Positions 28,308 through 36,783 of a stretch of 64,000 nt of DNA are shown one piece after another. Positions within the stretch are counted from its first letter, which is position 1, and every line of letters begins with the position of its first letter. This stretch comes from Ardenticatenaceae bacterium (lineage in GTDB: Bacteria; Chloroflexota; Anaerolineae; Promineifilales; Promineifilaceae): positions 62,001 through 126,000 of the forward strand of contig WYBM01000015.1 of assembly GCA_011525915.1 (NCBI GenBank), in the 5' to 3' direction. The notes below the pieces were generated by a model, which ran no database searches, was not told where the DNA came from, and saw nothing but the letters and a program-made list of their open reading frames with translations. The translations under genes and the position numbers were made by a program.

Positions 28308-28955
28308 TCAGCCATAATAGCCGCTCATGGCACTGTCTTTGGGAGCATTGGTCAGCGCGGCGCCGACAATGCGCACCCGGGCTTTTTCCAGGGTTTCTTT
28401 GGCGCGCTCGGCATGGTCCCGTTTGGTTCTTCCCGCCTGGATAACCAATAAGACACCATCTACTTTTGTGCCTAAAATGGCCGCATCTGTCACCGCAATT
28501 ACTGGCGGTGCGTCAAACAGGATAATGTCTGCCTCTTCTTGCAGCCGGGCGATGATCTGGTCTACTTTTTTGGCCCCCAGCAGGTCAGCCGGGTTGGGCG
28601 GCTTGGCGCCGGTGGCCAAGAGCCACAGGTTGTCTACGGCCGTTGCTTGCAAGGGTGCGTCCATCGTGTCAGACAATACCATGTCGGTAAAGCCTGGTTC
28701 GGCTTTCAAGCCAAAGATGTCATGCAAGGACGGCCGTCGCAAATCACAATCTACCAATATCGTGCGCCGGCCACTTTGGGCCATAGTTACCGCCAGGTTG
28801 GCAATAGTCGTACTTTTGCCTTCACCTGGTGCGGCCGAGGTGACCACCAACGAGCGGATCGGGGTGTCCAGACTGTAAAATGAAAGATTTGTGCGTAAGG
28901 TGCGGTAAGCTTCACTTACGGGGGAACGAGGGTCGGTGAGCGTAATTAAGTCCAT
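28308..28955 (-). CDS. CpsD/CapB-type bacterial tyrosine kinase
   Basis: Cytoplasmic ATPase of 215 aa. It has Walker A APGEGKSTT (about 42-50), Walker A' ILVDCDLRRP and Walker B ILFDAPP. The N-terminal SEAYRTLRTNLSF is typical of BY-kinases that work with a Wzz-type activator. The tyrosine tail is very short, ending SGYYG, so autophosphorylation capacity is limited to two visible tyrosines. It is the last gene of an exopolysaccharide set and should be activated by one of the two Wzz-like proteins encoded upstream. Confidence 0.88.
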   Translation of the reverse strand: MDLITLTDPRSPVSEAYRTLRTNLSFYSLDTPIRSLVVTSAAPGEGKSTTIANLAVTMAQSGRRTILVDCDLRRPSLHDIFGLKAEPGFTDMVLSDTMDAPLQATAVDNLWLLATGAKPPNPADLLGAKKVDQIIARLQEEADIILFDAPPVIAVTDAAILGTKVDGVLLVIQAGRTKRDHAERAKETLEKARVRIVGAALTNAPKDSAMSGYYG

Positions 28956-28971
28956 AATCTTTTGAAACAGT

Positions 28972-29068
28972 CACTGTTTAGTCATCAATAAGAAACACCT
29001 ACTGCCTACTAATGACTGCACACTGAATACTGAATACTGAATACTGCACACTGAATACTGAATACTAA
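28972..29068. repeat. Tandem ACTGAATA-type repeats between BY-kinase and Wzz genes
   Basis: Several consecutive ACTGAATA units, broken by ACTGCACA, occupy about 29018-29065. The preceding bases are AGTCACTGTTTAGTCATCA. The stop codon of the downstream-lying Wzz gene (CAGTAA) reads into the same repeat. It belongs to the CAGT/ACTG-rich intergenic family. Confidence 0.65.
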
Positions 29069-29719
29069 TTACTGGTTCGGGATACTGCCTACAACCGGAA
29101 TATCCAGGTAACGCTCCACGTCTTCGCTGCGGCGCATCACACCAGATTCAATCCATTCCAGTAAAAAGATAAGAATAATGCCCAGCAAAGCGCCAAAGAC
29201 AAAGCCGGCGGCAGTATTTATTCTGGTTTGCGGGCTGGCCAGCGAATATTGTGGTTCATCCTGAAACTCAATGGTAATGCGGTCTTCTTGCCGGTTTTTA
29301 TCGTTTTCTTCCTTCTGCCATTGGATGAGCAGGTTGCCCCAGGTGCGGGCAATGTCATTGGCCAGGTTGTAGTCTGGGTTTTCCACCACCAACTGCAGCA
29401 CCAACCCCAGTCGGTCAGAAGCGACACTGACATCACCCAACAGTTGACCAGCCGTCATGTCTAGTTGCAGCTCATTAATGACGGCCTGGGCGCGGTAGCT
29501 GCTGCGCATCCATTGCTCATAATTGCCCAGCAGCTCACGGGCGGCCTGTGATTGGCCAAAGTCCGTGCGGGCTGGCCGCACCAGCAGCTTCAGGCTTGAT
29601 TCGTACATAGGGATTTGCATTTTGCTGTACCCAAAGGTGGCGGCGGCCGTTAACAGGGCCAATAAAATGATGATCCAGCCACGTTGGCGCAAAATGCGTA
29701 GGTAATCACTTAGTTCCAC
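29069..29719 (-). CDS. Wzz/YveK-like chain-length determinant protein
   Basis: About 216 aa. The N-terminus VELSDYLRILRQRGWIIILLALLTAAATFGYSKMQIPMYESSLKLLV is the Wzz signature with the first membrane helix. A periplasmic/extracytoplasmic region follows, then the second helix (AAGFVFGALLGIILIFLLEW) and a cytoplasmic end DVERYLDIPVVGSIPNQ that contacts the BY-kinase. It regulates polysaccharide chain length. GTG 29719 with AGGAAA upstream fits the family start; an earlier in-frame start at 29782 would overlap the previous gene. Confidence 0.82.
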   Translation of the reverse strand: MELSDYLRILRQRGWIIILLALLTAAATFGYSKMQIPMYESSLKLLVRPARTDFGQSQAARELLGNYEQWMRSSYRAQAVINELQLDMTAGQLLGDVSVASDRLGLVLQLVVENPDYNLANDIARTWGNLLIQWQKEENDKNRQEDRITIEFQDEPQYSLASPQTRINTAAGFVFGALLGIILIFLLEWIESGVMRRSEDVERYLDIPVVGSIPNQ

Positions 29720-29750
29720 AGGTTTTCCTTTTCCGGTCACCGATGTCCGG

Positions 29751-30434
29751 TCACCGATGACGGCTCTTAGGGATTTCACCAAGCAGCGGAAACCCTAACT
29801 TTTCCACTTCATCACGGTCACGAATGGTGCTGTCCAGGTATTCACTGAGCAGCGCCAGCCCAATGCCGGCCACCAGGGCCAGGGCCAGGCGCAGGGGAAT
29901 GTCTAGTTGGTGGCGCAGGCCGGAAGGCAGAGGGGTCACAACGGCTTCATCTAACAGGACGATCACGGCCGTTTCCCCGCCTAATTGGGGCAGCGCCTGC
30001 GCATTCTGCTCGGTCATAACGGTGATGGCAGCCGCTATGACCTGCGCTGCTGTGTCAGCGTCACCATGTTGCACGGATAACTGCACCTTGCTGCGCACGT
30101 TATCGGCGATAATGTTAAACGTCGGTGGTGGCACGTCTAATCCCTGGGTAGTCAGTTGGGCAGATACGGCCGTTTTGAAACGGCTGGCATTGGCCCAATC
30201 GGTAAGACCACCGGCAATGTACTCAGAATCCAGCCAATTGTAATATTGGTTTTCGTCTAGGTTACTGGTCTTTTCGGCTGGTGTCTGGCTGACGATGAAG
30301 TTGACGCCTACGTTATACCCGGCAGGCGGCGGAGGGCGGTAGGTAACCGCACTGACCAACGTGACAATGACCGTCGGAATGAGGATCAACCACCAGCGCC
30401 GTTTTAACACTTGCCAATAATGTCTTAATTCCAT
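29751..30434 (-). CDS. Second Wzz-like chain-length determinant protein
   Basis: About 227 aa. MELRHYWQVLKRRWWLILIPTVIVTLVSAVTY is the Wzz-type N-terminal helix; the second helix lies at LRLALALVAGIGLALLSEYLD, followed by IRDRDEVEKLGFPLLGEIPKS. A PP-rich PPPPAGYN sits just after the first helix. ATG 30434 is preferred over TTG 30443. Two adjacent divergent Wzz paralogues may form one hetero-oligomer or set different chain lengths; the sequence does not say which. Confidence 0.82.
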   Translation of the reverse strand: MELRHYWQVLKRRWWLILIPTVIVTLVSAVTYRPPPPAGYNVGVNFIVSQTPAEKTSNLDENQYYNWLDSEYIAGGLTDWANASRFKTAVSAQLTTQGLDVPPPTFNIIADNVRSKVQLSVQHGDADTAAQVIAAAITVMTEQNAQALPQLGGETAVIVLLDEAVVTPLPSGLRHQLDIPLRLALALVAGIGLALLSEYLDSTIRDRDEVEKLGFPLLGEIPKSRHR

Positions 30435-30443
30435 AATTCTCAA

Positions 30444-31640
30444 TCAGATGGCTATGGCTGATTTGGCATGATCATTCTGCTTCAGCAAATAAGCCACAAA
30501 ATAGATAGCTGCAATGGCTATTGGGACCCAAAAAGCTTGTAGTTCATTCTCCATGTTTCTTCGCTGGTAAAAAATTAGCGCATTGGTGACGATCAAGGTG
30601 ACAATAAAAAGCCAGCTAATATAGCGAGAAAAATGACCCGCTACATTCCAAATAATGACCTGGAGAAGAGGAATCAACAACACAATAACATCATACCCCC
30701 AGCCAAAAGGGGCAGTTACGACAGAGGCGAGCAAAGTAATTTGTACTAAACCGGGAAGACGCAGTTTGTTTCCACGTCGCCACCACCAGAGAATGAACAG
30801 AGGCAGAATAACCACACCCATCAATTTTGCCCATTCCCACCCCAAGGACATACTTAAAATTCCGCCAAGCGTAGGTGTCGCCCAGCCTAGCAAATTCCCC
30901 CCTGACGAGGAGACCACATATTCAGTTATGAAAGACGGCCGTAAAAAATAGGTGATGCTGGTGAGGGCCGCAAGCGTGCCACCAAAACTTAGTAGAAAGC
31001 GCCATTGACGGTCCACAAGTTTGTGCAATAAGAGAATGGGAACGGTAATATAGACCAGATGGGGTTTTACCATTGTCAGTGCAAGGGCTGCTCCTGCTAA
31101 CGCTGCATGTTCTACATGTACAAACAACATAAGGGCCAGGCCAAAGAACACCAGGGGATTAATTTGCCCCATATAAAAAGCATTGAGCGCTGGTGCAAAT
31201 AAGATGCTGGTAGCTGGCGCTATCCATACCCATTTCTGAACATGGGGCTGCCTGGCACAGGCTTTCCAGGTCATTATCGAGGCCACAAAAACCAGGCCAA
31301 TGTTTGTTAAAAGCCACAACCATACAGCTCTGTTAAAAAGTACGAACGTATAAGGGAGCAAGATGGGTAACAGCCACGGTGGATTCCATGTCTTTATCAC
31401 GTAGTCTGCACGCCAACCAGCTAACGCTTGCTCTGTCTGTAACAGCAAATCGGGATCAGAAAAGTTCTGGGAATGTGCTAATAAATAGGCTGCGCTCCAA
31501 TAAGCGATAAAATCCCCTCGACCAATAGTAGAAGGTAGAGGAATTGGCCCTAACAATAACCAGGCGATCCCAGCCATAAGGATGGTAACAAGCAAGCCTT
31601 TTTTTGTGCTTCGTAACCAGAGACTTTTGCTAGAGAGCAT
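30444..31640 (-). CDS. GT87-like polytopic glycosyltransferase (DUF2029)
   Basis: Integral membrane protein of about 398 aa with roughly ten hydrophobic segments. The loop after helix 1 has GRGDFIAYWSAAYLLAHSQNFSDPD, followed by WNPPWLLPILLPYTF and APALNAFYMGQINPLVFFGLAL, the pattern of GT87 polyprenyl-phosphate-mannose-dependent transferases. The sugar is not known. It overlaps the GT4 gene by 11 bp and has AAAGG 6 nt before ATG 31640. Codon use looks more AT-rich than its neighbours, hinting at separate acquisition. Confidence 0.78.
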   Translation of the reverse strand: MLSSKSLWLRSTKKGLLVTILMAGIAWLLLGPIPLPSTIGRGDFIAYWSAAYLLAHSQNFSDPDLLLQTEQALAGWRADYVIKTWNPPWLLPILLPYTFVLFNRAVWLWLLTNIGLVFVASIMTWKACARQPHVQKWVWIAPATSILFAPALNAFYMGQINPLVFFGLALMLFVHVEHAALAGAALALTMVKPHLVYITVPILLLHKLVDRQWRFLLSFGGTLAALTSITYFLRPSFITEYVVSSSGGNLLGWATPTLGGILSMSLGWEWAKLMGVVILPLFILWWWRRGNKLRLPGLVQITLLASVVTAPFGWGYDVIVLLIPLLQVIIWNVAGHFSRYISWLFIVTLIVTNALIFYQRRNMENELQAFWVPIAIAAIYFVAYLLKQNDHAKSAIAI

Positions 31641-32733
31641 GATCATCCTTTTGGGCTAATTTCTCCTCCACAAATGTTTTCATACGTTGGTTAAACACGG
31701 CCGTATCAAACTGTGTGGCATGTTGGCGAATCATGGCCGTATTAACCTTTAACGTATCCGAGGCTTGAACTGCCTGGATAATACCGTCAACCGACTGTTC
31801 GGCAAACAACAACCCAGTTTGGCCAGGGATCACGGTATCTAAAGCGCCGCCGGCGGCATAGGCGATGACAGGGCGCCCGGCAGCCATAGCCTGAATGGGG
31901 GCAATGCCAAAATCTTCCTCGCCGGGAAAGACAAACGCCCGGCAGCGTGCATACAAATCGGGTAAATCTTCGTCCGGCACGTAACCCAGAAATTGTATGG
32001 TGGGCCCGGCCAGGCTTTGCAGCCGTTCTTTGTCTCGACCATTGCCGGCAATGAGCAGCGGCCGTTGCATCTTGTTAAACGCGTCGATAAGCAGATCAAT
32101 GCGTCGGTAAGGGACCAACCGCCCTACAATCAAATAATAATCCTCCACCTTGTTTGCCGGTGCAAACCGGCTGGTGTCTACCGGCGGGTAGATGATAGCT
32201 GCCTCACGCCGGTACACCTTGGCGATTCGCCGCCGCACCGCCTGCGAAATGGCAATGAAGTGATCAACCCGATCAGCGGCCAGCCTGTCCCAGATTCGCA
32301 GCCAGGTGAGAAACGGCCGTAACATACCACGTGTCAGCCTGCCTAAATTTTCCTGTTCGGCATATTGATGGTAACGCCACACATAGCGGGTAGGTGTCAG
32401 ACAGTAACAAATGTGTAGGGTGTCTGCACCAGTGATCACCCCATGACAAAAACCGCTTTTGTTGCTGATCACCACATCATACCCCCGAAAATCATGTTGC
32501 TCAAAGGCCAGCGGGTAGAGGGGAAAGTAAAGCTGCTGTTTCTGGTGGATGAGGGGCATTTTGTCTAAAAATGTCAGGCGAATGTCCCACTGCCCCCAAT
32601 GTGGGGGCATCTTCTTGGGGGCATACATGGAGGTAAACACGGGCGCGGTCGGGTATAGATCAACCAGTGTTTCCAGCACGTCCTCGGCGCCGCCTATCTG
32701 ATTCATCCAATCATGTACAAGGGCGACTTTCAT
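31630..32733 (-). CDS. GT4-family glycosyltransferase
   Basis: GT-B enzyme of 367 aa. The N-terminal domain begins MKVALVHDWMNQIGGAEDVLETL and includes HICYCLTPTRYVWRYHQYAE. The C-terminal nucleotide-sugar domain has LIVGRLVPYRRIDLLIDAF and EEDFGIAPIQAMAAGRPVIAYAAGG. The usual EX7E motif reads E-x7-Q here, an unusual replacement of the second glutamate. It probably adds a sugar to the polysaccharide repeat unit of this cluster. No Shine-Dalgarno is obvious. Confidence 0.88.
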   Translation of the reverse strand: MKVALVHDWMNQIGGAEDVLETLVDLYPTAPVFTSMYAPKKMPPHWGQWDIRLTFLDKMPLIHQKQQLYFPLYPLAFEQHDFRGYDVVISNKSGFCHGVITGADTLHICYCLTPTRYVWRYHQYAEQENLGRLTRGMLRPFLTWLRIWDRLAADRVDHFIAISQAVRRRIAKVYRREAAIIYPPVDTSRFAPANKVEDYYLIVGRLVPYRRIDLLIDAFNKMQRPLLIAGNGRDKERLQSLAGPTIQFLGYVPDEDLPDLYARCRAFVFPGEEDFGIAPIQAMAAGRPVIAYAAGGALDTVIPGQTGLLFAEQSVDGIIQAVQASDTLKVNTAMIRQHATQFDTAVFNQRMKTFVEEKLAQKDDHAL

Positions 32734-32794
32734 GGAGGGGATTGCAATGAGAGCCGGGGATTAAAGAGTGGTTTAATCCTTAAGCTCCCGTCTC

Positions 32795-33469
32795 TTAAAT
32801 TCCTAATCGTTCCATGCGCGCCGCCAGGTCGGCTTCCACTTCCAGGCTGTGCATGGCGTCATCTAACTGGCGATCCAGGCTGCTGGCTTGAACTTCCCAG
32901 GCGGCATCGGCATGATCCAGGCGGCGGCGGACGTTTTCGGCGGCCTGGGCCACTTCCGTGTCACCTGACCCCATGAGGGAGTCAAGCGATTTCATGGCTT
33001 TCGTGGATATTTCTTTGGACTTTGCCAGCTGCAGCAAAAAGCCCAACTCCTGCCGTTCTTGTTTGGCTATGGCTAAACGGCCTTCCAATTTGACGCGCAC
33101 ATCATCCAATTGTTCCAGGGCGCTTACCTGCCGGACCAGTGAGGTGTCATAGGTCTTGATGAGTTCCATGGTAGAGTTAAATTGTTTTTGAGAAACCATG
33201 GCTTCGGTTTTTAGCCCAGTCTTCAGGTAACTGTCTATAGCCAGGTCCAGTTTGGCCGCCTGTGTTGCCAGGTTTTCCCGGCGCTGTTTAGAGGTTTTTA
33301 CCTGGCCATACATGGGGCCCAGAGATTTTTTGAACTCTTCCAGTTCACGGTCAGCCTGGCGAATGTATTCATCATAGACGGCGAGGTCGCTTTTGGCCAG
33401 GGCCTTATCTGCGGCGTCGTGCAGCCGGGCGTTAAACAGAGTGCGTAATTTTTGGAATAAAGATGCCAT
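32795..33469 (-). CDS. pspA: PspA/IM30 family protein
   Basis: Protein of 224 aa, predominantly helical coiled coil. It begins MASLFQKLRTLFNARLHDAADKA, with the membrane-binding amphipathic N-terminal helix, and has YDEYIRQADRELEEFKKSLG. PspA/IM30 proteins coat stressed membranes and keep the proton barrier. A PspC gene lies directly upstream but is separated by a strong terminator, so this gene may need its own promoter or read-through. Confidence 0.9.
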   Translation of the reverse strand: MASLFQKLRTLFNARLHDAADKALAKSDLAVYDEYIRQADRELEEFKKSLGPMYGQVKTSKQRRENLATQAAKLDLAIDSYLKTGLKTEAMVSQKQFNSTMELIKTYDTSLVRQVSALEQLDDVRVKLEGRLAIAKQERQELGFLLQLAKSKEISTKAMKSLDSLMGSGDTEVAQAAENVRRRLDHADAAWEVQASSLDRQLDDAMHSLEVEADLAARMERLGI

Positions 33470-33505
33470 GGACCGTGATTATACTGAGGGGATGGGTAAG
33501 GGGGC

Positions 33506-33542
33506 AAAAAGAAACGGCCGTGTCTTAAAAACACGGCCGTTT
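33506..33542 (-). terminator. Intrinsic terminator built from two ACGGCCGT palindromes
   Basis: AAACGGCCGTGT (33512-33523) and ACACGGCCGTTT (33531-33542) form a 12-bp stem with a 7-nt loop. On the minus strand it is followed by CTTTTTGCC, so it should end transcription coming from pspC. Confidence 0.8.
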
Positions 33543-33572
33543 GCGGGGTATTAGCTGGCGTCAGGTAGACGG

Positions 33573-33815
33573 CTATTTGATGACAATTTCTTCTTCGTCA
33601 AAGGCGTTGGCCTTGGCCACCGGTACACCCGGTTCGGGCATAAGAATGGCCAGCAGCAAGTAGATCAGAATGCCTACGCCATGACCAAAGAGGACCAACA
33701 ACACAATAACCAGGCGCACGATCACCGGGTCCAGGTTCAGGTAGTTTGCCAGACCACTGCATACACCAAATATCATTTGGTCTTCAGGGTTGCGTGTAAG
33801 TTTCTTTTCGCTCAT
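33573..33815 (-). CDS. PspC domain protein
   Basis: Small membrane protein of 80 aa. LTRNPEDQMIFGVCSGLANYLNLDPVIVRLVIVLLVLFGHGVGILIYLLLAILMPEP is a complete PspC domain with one long or two short membrane helices. The C-terminal tail is acidic. PspC proteins sense envelope stress and act with PspA or LiaF-like partners, here encoded on either side. GGAGG lies 7 nt upstream of the ATG. Confidence 0.93.
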   Translation of the reverse strand: MSEKKLTRNPEDQMIFGVCSGLANYLNLDPVIVRLVIVLLVLFGHGVGILIYLLLAILMPEPGVPVAKANAFDEEEIVIK

Positions 33816-33917
33816 TGTTATACCTCCATATCAATGGGTTTATGTTTATTGTCAAGGTTAAACAACACTCATTACGGGCACGGTCGTAAAAGGTTGCGCC
33901 CCTGTTTTGAGGAAACG

Positions 33918-34424
33918 TCATTTCCCACTCTGCCGGTTGCTGATAAGCAGCCATAGGCCGCCGCCTATCAGCAGTACCGGCCAAAAACGGCCAATATCCC
34001 CGGTGAAATTAAAAAACGTAGCAAAGACCAGGAACAAGGCCCCACTAATTAATACCAAACGCCCCCCCTCCTGGCGCATATGTCCGTGGGTTTTGTCCAG
34101 GGAACCAGCAATGACCATGCCAATGCCCACAAAACCGGGAATGAGCGCCCAGGCATAAGCCCAACTGCCCCAGTTCCCAGAAAGATTCTGGTAATAAAAG
34201 AGCAATCCCAGCCCGGTGACAATGCTGCCGGGTATGGCCATTTCAGCCGTGCCCAACAAGGCACCGATCAAAAAAAGGCCACCCACCGCCACAAAAATAA
34301 GCGGCCACTGGCGGCTGATGTCTAAAAAACTGGCAAACGCTGGTATCGTTTGGGCCAGTAAGATAAGGGCGCCGACCATGATCAAAATGATCCCGCCAAT
34401 GATAGATTGTTGTTTCTGCATCAT
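33918..34424 (-). CDS. LiaF-like/DUF5668-type membrane protein
   Basis: About 168 aa with five to six hydrophobic segments, starting with a GGIILIMVGALILLAQ helix and ending IGRFWPVLLIGGGLWLLISNRQ. The recurring pattern of WPLIFVAVGGLFL and FWPVLLIGGGLWLL is that of the LiaF/DUF5668 membrane repeat often found next to PspC. GGAGG precedes ATG 34424 by 4 nt, or the ATG at 34421 by 7 nt. The role in envelope-stress sensing is inferred from its neighbours. Confidence 0.7.
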   Translation of the reverse strand: MMQKQQSIIGGIILIMVGALILLAQTIPAFASFLDISRQWPLIFVAVGGLFLIGALLGTAEMAIPGSIVTGLGLLFYYQNLSGNWGSWAYAWALIPGFVGIGMVIAGSLDKTHGHMRQEGGRLVLISGALFLVFATFFNFTGDIGRFWPVLLIGGGLWLLISNRQSGK

Positions 34425-34649
34425 TTTGCCTCCATTCGCCTCTTCTAACGCTTGGTAAACTCTATGCTGCACTTGCCACGCCGAGCCTGGCATGACCCAT
34501 TTGTGTGTGCATTTGGTTTACAGAATACTAACACTTCTATACGTAGCGTGCTGATGATGAGTCGCGTCAGTGTACGGAATCAGACCAGTTGTGCTACACT
34601 TCCGCCGCTTGATAGGTTATAACGTTGTGGCAACCTAAAAGAGGTGTTT
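34425..34649. other. Divergent intergenic region
   Basis: This 225-bp gap separates the LiaF-like gene (minus) from the dehydrogenase gene (plus). It should carry promoters for both, but I see no box pair good enough to name. Only the ribosome binding sites at each end are clear. Confidence 0.3.
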
Positions 34650-35654
34650 ATGACACATATTTTAATGACAATGCCGTTCCCCTCGGAATTAATAGAGCGT
34701 TTGCGCGCTGTTTCCCCTTCGTTGAGGGTAGATCAGATTGAACTACGCAACGGCCGTTGGCCGGATGACGTGGTGACGATGGCTGAAGTTATCTATGGCA
34801 TGCATGTTTTTCCTTCGGAAAAGCAGTCGCCGGCGCTGCGCTGGGTTCAGCTTCACGCAGCGGGCATCGATCATCTGGTAGAGTCGCCTGTATGGTCACG
34901 TGACCTCATGTTGACCACCGCCAGCGGCATCCATACGCCAAACATTGCCCAATATGTGTTTGCCCAAATTCTGACCTGGGCCCATCATGTGCCAGAGTGG
35001 TTAAAGCACCAGGCCCGTAAGGAGTGGCCTAAAAACCGCTGGCAAAAGTTTGTGCCCGTAGAGCTGCGAGGCAAAACGATGGGCATTTTAGGGTATGGCA
35101 GTCTGGGCCGGGAAATTGCGCGCCAGGCAAAGGCCATGGGTATGACCGTTTTGGTGACCAAACGTGACGGCCGTCATACCAAAGATACCGGTTATATCTT
35201 GCCCGGCACGGGAGATCCTGAAGGCATACTGCCTGATCGCATTTATCCGGCTGAGGCTACCCGTTCCATGCTGGCAGAATGTGATTTTGTCATTGTCACC
35301 TTACCCCTTACCCCTAAAACATATCGTTATTTGGACGAAGAGATGTTCAAAGCGATGAAGCCGACCAGTTTTTTGGTGAATGTGGGTCGTGGTGACCTGA
35401 TTCAAGAGGAACATCTGGTCAAAGCATTAAAAAAGGGTTGGATTGCCGGGGCTGGTCTGGATGTGTATGAAACAGAGCCCCTACCGGAAAACAGCCCGCT
35501 CTGGGACATAGAAAACGCCATCCTCACACCCCACATCAGCGGCTTTACCTCGCAGTATGATGAACGTGCGACCAGCCTGTTTGCCGAAAATTTACGCCGT
35601 TACCTGGCAGAAGAGCCTCTGTTGAATAAGGTGGACCGGGTGTTGGGCTACTAA
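34650..35654 (+). CDS. D-isomer-specific 2-hydroxyacid dehydrogenase
   Basis: Protein of 334 aa. The NAD-binding turn GKTMGILGYGSLGREIARQAKAMG, the catalytic arginine region LVNVGRGDLIQEEHL and AGLDVYETEPLPENSPLWDIENAILTPHISG with the catalytic His are all present. Substrate (glyoxylate, hydroxypyruvate, phosphoglycerate-like) cannot be fixed by motif alone. GAGG at 34641-34644 lies 5 nt before ATG 34650; an in-frame GTG at 34644 is overlapped by the ribosome binding site and therefore rejected. Confidence 0.9.
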   Translation: MTHILMTMPFPSELIERLRAVSPSLRVDQIELRNGRWPDDVVTMAEVIYGMHVFPSEKQSPALRWVQLHAAGIDHLVESPVWSRDLMLTTASGIHTPNIAQYVFAQILTWAHHVPEWLKHQARKEWPKNRWQKFVPVELRGKTMGILGYGSLGREIARQAKAMGMTVLVTKRDGRHTKDTGYILPGTGDPEGILPDRIYPAEATRSMLAECDFVIVTLPLTPKTYRYLDEEMFKAMKPTSFLVNVGRGDLIQEEHLVKALKKGWIAGAGLDVYETEPLPENSPLWDIENAILTPHISGFTSQYDERATSLFAENLRRYLAEEPLLNKVDRVLGY

Positions 35655-35658
35655 AGGC

Positions 35659-35820
35659 GTGCCCATCTATGCCAAGGGTCGTTGGTCTTAATACTTCAGA
35701 TCAAATGCCAAAGGTGCCCATCTATGCCAAGGGTCGTTGGTCTTAATACTTCAGATCAAATGCCAAAGGTGCCCATCTATGCCAAGGGTCGTTGGTCTTA
35801 ATACTTCAGATCAAATGCCA
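35659..35820. repeat. 55-bp tandem repeat (3 copies) containing a gene's 3' end
   Basis: Near-identical 55-bp units start at 35659, 35714 and 35769 (the last about 52 bp). Each contains GTGCCCATCTATGCC and ends TCAGATCAAATGCCA. The unit at 35769 includes the stop and last seven codons of the minus-strand methyltransferase, so the array is a triplication of that gene's terminus. Confidence 0.95.
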
Positions 35821-36619
35821 GCTGCCGGGCTTCGGTAGGGGATGGTTTCTGGGCACGTATAGTCAGGATAAGGCCATTGACATTTTGCTCGCGACGAATA
35901 CGAAAGCCAGCGCCGGTGAGCAGCGTGCGCCAGTAAGCGGCCGGTGGTTTTTGCAGGGTGGCAAACCCTTCCGTAAGCCAGGTGGTTTGGGTACGACATT
36001 GTTCGGCGAAAAGCAAACGGCCGTCAGGTTTTAATATACGATACACTTCCTGTAGTAATACCAATCGATCACCATGCTGCCAGATTTCAGAGGTGATCTG
36101 ACAAAGGATGACGGCCGTTGCACTGGCATCGGGTAATGGTAATAGGTCGATCTGCCCGTCACGCCAGCTCATACGTGGGTCTGGCAGGGGGTGCTGCCAA
36201 TGGGTTCGCCACCGCACCAAAGACCGGTTGGGCATCCACTGGGGCGTGTAAATGTCTACAACGGTGATATGCCCGGTAGTCAGGCGGCGGCTCAGGTCAA
36301 TAGGGCGCTGGCGCCGGCCAAGATCGACGTAAACCAGGTCATCTTCAGGCGTTAAGAAACCCAGGTCAAATAAGGCATGGTGGGGGCACATGCCTTCCTG
36401 ATCATAAAGCTGAAAACCCACCCAAAGGGAGGCCAGGAAAAAGTGTGCCAATACCAGCAGCACGGCCGTGGCCAGGGGCACAAATCCCACCCAGCCCCTA
36501 TCGATGCTCACACCCATCACCAACAGGGCCACAATGATGCCACCATACAGCAGTCCAAAACGAGGCCAGTGCGCATAGATATATTGGATGGTGCCGTTGA
36601 AGCGTCCTGGTTCTTGCAT
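35798..36619 (-). CDS. Membrane-anchored class I methyltransferase-like protein
   Basis: Protein of 273 aa. Two hydrophobic segments (about 20-38 and 44-68) precede a cytoplasmic methyltransferase domain. Motif I is modified to LVYVDLGRRQRPIDLSRRL rather than DxGxGxG. Later parts are conventional: LPLPDASATAVILCQI, EVYRILKPDGRLLFAEQ and WRTLLTGAGFRI. Whether it still binds SAM is uncertain. The last residues, LAFDLKY, lie in a DNA unit that is repeated twice more downstream of the stop. Confidence 0.7.
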   Translation of the reverse strand: MQEPGRFNGTIQYIYAHWPRFGLLYGGIIVALLVMGVSIDRGWVGFVPLATAVLLVLAHFFLASLWVGFQLYDQEGMCPHHALFDLGFLTPEDDLVYVDLGRRQRPIDLSRRLTTGHITVVDIYTPQWMPNRSLVRWRTHWQHPLPDPRMSWRDGQIDLLPLPDASATAVILCQITSEIWQHGDRLVLLQEVYRILKPDGRLLFAEQCRTQTTWLTEGFATLQKPPAAYWRTLLTGAGFRIRREQNVNGLILTIRAQKPSPTEARQLAFDLKY

Positions 36620-36783
36620 GGTGGGTAGTATATCCAGAAACAGTGGTTGGTTGTACGGTAAAAGTTGGGAAAGCTGGCTCAGGTCGCTTTCAGGTTGACG
36701 GCGTGGCTGTTGTCATAAGCGTTGGTGGCCCACAAAAGATCTTGTTGCCCCCATGGTCCGTTTCCCGTATAACTCCCAAGATC

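Noticed and set aside
28972..29068. Possible iteron-type replication origin in the ACTGAATA repeats
   Set aside because: No DnaA boxes or rep gene are near, and the same words occur in other gaps of the window.
36643..36783. N-terminal extension of the methyltransferase at 36784
   Set aside because: The 47 upstream codons show no methyltransferase-like pattern and no ribosome binding site at their start.
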